Of a DNA stretch of 64,000 nt, positions 46,601-64,000 are shown piece by piece. The notes beneath the pieces were generated by a model. It did not search any database, was not told the origin of the DNA, and worked only from the letters and a program-made list of their open reading frames with translations. This DNA is from Fistularia commersonii (Eukaryota > Chordata > Actinopteri > Syngnathiformes > Fistulariidae), in the NCBI GenBank assembly GCA_037954325.1, contig JBBMNZ010000030.1, positions 7,695,001-7,759,000 of the forward strand, read 5' to 3'. A program made the translations under genes and the position numbers. Position 1 is the first letter of the stretch. Every line of letters begins with the position of its first letter.

Positions 46601-46875
46601 TCACCCGTAGCCAAAAACATTTTACAGCAACTTGTTTAAACTGCTCACATCATGAAGTGGGAAAAAAAAAAAAAAGGATTGTTGAACAACACTGCACCAT
46701 GCATGTTCTAAGCTGATCAGGACACAGGACACATCCCTGCCTGGGATTCATGATTTCATAGTCTAATTACTAGATCTTTAGGCAGGTGTCTTGTTAAGAA
46801 GTAATTCCAAAACTTGGGAAAAGTCAACTGTTTTTGCCCAGGGGTCTGAAGAAGATTGATATGATTGATATATAT

Positions 46876-46985
46876 GTGAATGTGTAGCTCAGTGCTTTGC
46901 GCATGCTTTGCATGTAAAAGGTCCTGGGTTCAATCCCCGCTACCTTCACTGTGAGTTGGATAAAAGAGTCTGGCAAATTACTGTG
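46876..46985 (+). repeat. tRNA-Ala-derived SINE
   Basis: The head GTGTAGCTCAGTGCTTTGCG, CATGCTTTGCATGTAAAAGG, TCCTGGGTTCAATCCCCG follows tRNA-Ala(TGC), including the TTTGCAT anticodon loop and the GGTTCAATCC B box. It lacks about 7 nt of the D-loop (GTGGTAG). The tail GAGTTGGATAAAAGAGTCTG, GCAAATTA is a typical fish SINE/L2-like 3' end. The deletion, the broken acceptor stem and the tail argue against a working tRNA gene. Confidence 0.75.
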
Positions 46986-60300
<13,315 letters not shown>

Positions 60301-60590
60301 ACACACCAGCATGCAGTGATGAGGATAACAACATACGTGAGTCTTCAAGATCAAACCCGTCATTGCCCTGAACTGTAAATCTCTACAGCACGTGCGCAAG
60401 CGTTTCATAAATCACACACTTAAGGCCATCCACACATGCGCACCGTCCTACTGCGACAGCTGCACGCAGCCCAGAAGACCCTTCCAGCTGCTCGCAGAAG
60501 TGCCCGGCTCCTAATATGTGGCAAGCTCAATGTCAGCGTGCACAGCTGGAGTGGGGATGCGCTGGTTACATAGAGACATGATCCACTTAC

Positions 60591-60780
60591 TCTCCCGCCG
60601 GCCAGGGGATCTTCTTAGCGCAGAGATGCAAAATACCACAAACAGAGATAAACACACCAAGAGGGCAGGCTAAAACTCGCTGGGCTCTTTCGCGAGGCCA
60701 CAGCTGGAATGCAGCGGGCAGAACGAACACGCATTTCGGTCGCCGGGTCGTCCGGGGCCACTTTGCTCAGTGCCGAGTCT
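60591..60780 (-). promoter_or_regulatory. Candidate upstream (non-coding first) exon / CpG-rich promoter block
   Basis: On the minus strand a CpG-rich block (CCCGGACGACCCGGCGACCG ... CTCGCGAAAGAGCCCAGCGA) runs into CCTGGCCGGCGGGAGA and then GTAAGTGG, a near-perfect splice donor with exon end at 60591. CpG density is also high in 60300-60590. This is what a vertebrate first exon looks like, and elmo1 needs one upstream of 25163 on this strand. The right boundary is a guess; no transcript evidence is available. Confidence 0.35.
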
Positions 60781-63700
60781 AGACTTCATCTGAAAATTGT
60801 CCCTGTGGATGCTGAACTGATTCAGATTCTAAGAATGGATCGCCTCAGTGCCCAGGGAGTAAAACATTGAGGCATTGGGTAAAAGGTCGTAACGCGTCCA
60901 AGAACGAGTCCCATTATGCAACTGCTAAAGTTTCTCTGGCAGTTTCTTATTAATAGCAGTTTGTTCACAGGTCAAATTGCCATGTAACTTTCTCCACCCT
61001 TATAGCAATAGTCAGCAAAATACAGAACCTGAGAGAGCTTTTCTCATCCACCCACTGTCTGTCTGTCTGGCACCTTCTCCTCACAACCTACCTGCTGTTT
61101 TAATTAACTTCGAACCACCGGGAGCAATTATACAGGCAACATTTATCTCATTCGAAGCTGTAAATTAATCTAACCTGAGGCTGCAGAAGGACCGGTGTAG
61201 CACGAGTGTATACGACAACAAGACACCTTTACATGAAAATGTCAAGGTGCTGCTGTTGATATTAAGGACAGTTTATGTCTCCTGATGCAAGACAAATGAA
61301 AAATGAGCAAAAGCGTGGATATAATAGCATTTGACCCCAGAATTCAGAGCCTCTAGCAGAAAGAGATGGGGGGAAATTAGTTCATTAAGATGGACAGATA
61401 GCAGGCATACATCAAGAGGAAAACTATTTACATACCTCCGTTTCCTTCAGGGAGCTTGAACAGAGAGTGTGAAAGGAGACCGGGGGTGCAGCAGTCTGAC
61501 AGGGAGCAAATTAGAGGAAAGTGCATGAGATGAGGGTGGCGAGAGAGGACGCAAAAAAAAAAAAAAAAAAAATTAGAGAGAAGAGTAAGGAAGGGCGTGT
61601 GTGTGAGAAAGCAGAGGGTAAGCTAATGAGAGAGAGATAACAAGCTGCAGAGGGAGGGTGAGGATGGAGGAAAGGGGCTGTCGGGCGAGAGAGAGATGCA
61701 GCTCAGGAATTGGCAAGGTTGCACTTCAGGAGGTGAGAGGATGCCAACAGTAGGCAGTTGGAGACAGATAGACCTGGATGCAACTCAATAAGCAAGGACA
61801 GGCCACCATCATCTCCAATAAAGCCCGGCTCTACTGCTTGCCCAGTTTCCTTCATTAAGTTTTGTGGTGTTTTTCACTTGGAAGATGAAAAAAAAAAAAA
61901 AAGAAAAAAAAAAGACCACAGTGAAGTTGGTTCGCAGACTCGACTGTAAGACTCTCTCTAGTATTTTATTTACTCTTCAGTGATAACATGGTTAATGTTT
62001 CTGATTGACATTGGATGATTCTCCTGGACATGCCCCACTTATCTTTTGAACATAATAAGCTGTCAGGTTTGATATACTGCTTTAAACAGCTGAACCAACA
62101 ACATGTCGCAGTCGTCAAACTGATAAAACAAAGCTGCGATGATGGAAACATTTGGAAAACATTGGACTTCACTTTGTCACAAGCCCACACTGTTGAGTAG
62201 ATTTTGCCAGTAATCTGAATCCAGTGGGTGGTATTTAGACATCCACCTGCCATAACCAAAGTCCAATGGATACTTAATATCAGCAGTGGATATTCTACGG
62301 TTTGTTCAAAAAAATAAAATAAAATCCAATAATCCATGCATCAGAGCATATTTGAGGTTCATTCAATTGTTGTCAGGGAAAATTAGATTTGGACTGATAC
62401 TTCCACTGTTCGACATAAAGCTGACAAAATATATACGCTAAAATTTGTGAGGACACTGCAATCGATTTGTAAATCGAACAAAATGACATCAACTGAATAT
62501 CACCTGTACCCTCCTGGGAACGTAGACGCAACAAGCCGATATTGATCTAAAAAGTTTTACAATGGATTATAAATCGATACTCACATTTATGAAAGGCTGG
62601 CTGCACGTTTTCTCATAAAAGACTGTTCCATGAGCGGCGTGACCTGTGGCAGACAGAGAGGACATCATCATTTTAGCCAAGGCATTTCGCAATTCAGATT
62701 TTGGCTACGTCTGTGACTGCGGGGTTCAATTCGGTGATGTCATCGGACAACCATAGTAACACCGGATCCAGTCGCTCAGACAAATAAAGGCTTTTTCCAG
62801 TCAACGGCCCCATGCAGCCATTTCATGCTTGAGGTTTTAGCATTCTCATTCAATGCTGGACTGATTTCAGTAATTGCCCTCATTAATCCATTTATCACTT
62901 ATTCTTTCAGATTATCCAAGGGGGAAAATAAATATTTATTGGACTAAAAACGAAACTGAGGTTTCAACAAATAAGGTTTTTTTTTTCTTGCACGTGTGTG
63001 CATTCTTCTAGATATATAGCTTCCCATGGTGGCTGTAAAAGTGACATAATTGCTTCAGCCACACTTCCCTTCTGAACCGGACAGCTACGCACCAAAGCTT
63101 TGCTCACACTCAATTTCACACTGCAGCTTAATAAAATAGTGCAAGTTAGTGGCGTGCTCTTTAGTACGAGTTTAATTGCTTTTCTTGACTGCTAAAGCTG
63201 CACTAGGCCCACTCCTAAACCAAGGAACATCAATCTCTAACCCACTACGAACCACAGTCACGTAGACAGGCTGCACACAGCGGCCAAACCTCGAAATGCA
63301 ACACAGGGTCTCGCATTTCACGTCAAGTCATCCTCCTCATGGGCATCTGCAGCAAGGTAGAACCGCACCATAATGGCAACTTCAACCACCAGCGATACTC
63401 AGAGAATGGAAAAGGATACCCTGAAAATCCAACGTTGAGAGTGCGAGCGGCGGTTTGTGTCCCTGAGCTACCTTCGACTGGGATTACCGGAGAGCTGGCC
63501 TCAGTGATGCCGGCAGCGTGTGGCTCCATCACAACAAGGATGTCTTTGGTGGTTAACAGGGCATGTAAATGCACTCTCACTCTATCAGAAAGCCCTGTTA
63601 GGGGGCCATGACGATACGACAGTGGCTTCAGGGGGGCAGACACACCATAACGTGGGTGGGAGAGGGCTCGGGCATATTCTGAAGCAGAGTCGCGTGATGA

Positions 63701-64000
63701 TAAGGTCCATCACCGCTGCTGAGAGAGATTACCGAGGAAGTATTGAGAAGCAGGTTTCCAAAGAGTCCACTGGTCAACTTTGGCCTAAAAAGGGGATTTG
63801 TCAATTATGTTGTTGGCTTGTTTACACACTAAATATTTCTTGAGTTGTATAAAAACATAACCCAAAAAAGAAAAAGCAAACCAGACAGACGCTTGGTTCA
63901 TCTTTTCCATACTGGATCGCACAAACATGACGCTCAGGCTTCCTTTGCACTGGACTCTATGGAAACAGTGAATATCACAATACTGATTTTTGTATTGAAG
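60781..64000. other. Non-coding stretch, part 5
   Basis: Apart from the candidate exon at 62585-62643, nothing is recognised. Purine-rich low complexity at 61480-61730, A runs at 61555-61573 and 61889-61912, and a CpG-richer segment at 63300-63720 with overlapping open frames on both strands, neither family-like. Confidence 0.55.
62585..62643 (-). other. Candidate 59-nt internal exon on the minus strand
   Basis: A strong acceptor (CCTCTCTGTCTGCCACAG) and a good donor (GTGAGTATC) bracket 59 nt. One frame is open throughout (after two bases: HAAHGTVFYEKTCSQPFIN), but it resembles no protein I can name. In another frame a complete 14-codon upstream ORF fits inside (MEQSFMRKRAASLS). It could be an elmo1 5'-UTR exon or part of a neighbouring minus-strand gene. 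Confidence 0.3.

Larger units (their letters stand above)
31401..46875. other. Non-coding stretch, part 2 (likely elmo1 upstream intron)
   Basis: No protein family, RNA gene or strong splice-bounded exon recognised on either strand. Holds a CACG-type run (35898-35923), A runs, and the inverted fish repeat (37366-37632). A CpG-rich patch with a GC box and a CCAAT sequence lies at 44965-45130. Open frames are short and not family-like. Confidence 0.6.

Noticed and set aside
46876..46950. Functional tRNA-Ala gene
   Set aside because: The D-loop is shortened, the acceptor stem does not pair, and a SINE tail follows.
63323..63843. Frames of 90-107 codons on both strands near the right edge
   Set aside because: CpG-rich sequence with few stops on either strand. 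No homology recognised and no exon-like boundaries.

Overview
The window is vertebrate nuclear DNA, almost certainly from a ray-finned (teleost) fish. It has short spliced exons with GT-AG introns, many CA/GT and TA microsatellites, and fish-type interspersed repeats: an RTE-like LINE tail, Tc1/mariner and hAT miniature elements, and a tRNA-Ala-derived SINE. No bacterial gene layout, CRISPR array or intact RNA gene is visible. The exact species cannot be read from the sequence.

One protein-coding gene is supported: the 5' half of elmo1 (engulfment and cell motility 1), on the minus strand. Fourteen coding exons lie between 25094 (ATG) and 600. They join without a frame break into the first 432 residues plus one base of the next codon, against a family length of about 727. 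The start is fixed by an in-frame upstream stop at 25122-25124 in the same exon. The C-terminal part (rest of the ELMO domain, PH domain, proline-rich tail) lies to the left of position 1. ELMO1 binds DOCK1-family proteins and active RhoG, and the complex activates Rac in engulfment and cell migration.

Layout, left to right: 1-16390 holds coding exons 14 to 2, with four exons packed into 15744-16390. 16391-25016 is an 8.6 kb intron rich in repeats (palindromic MITE, LINE fragments, G-rich tract). 25017-25162 is exon 1 with 68 nt of 5' UTR. 25163-64000 has no recognisable protein gene and is best read as the long 5'-UTR intron and upstream region of elmo1. It holds microsatellites, a SINE, a degenerate fish repeat and some CpG-rich patches. 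Two places look like minus-strand non-coding or upstream exons: a CpG-rich block ending in a strong donor at 60591, and a 59-nt segment at 62585-62643 with good splice sites on both sides.

The most interesting points are these. CA or GT repeats sit beside the splice sites of seven of the 14 exons. Two adjacent short introns have lengths divisible by three and no in-frame stop, so their retention would keep the frame. Near 20265-20405 there is an inverted pair of repeat ends containing a hammerhead-like core. The candidate upstream exons are the fourth. I did not find a clearly new multi-gene system.
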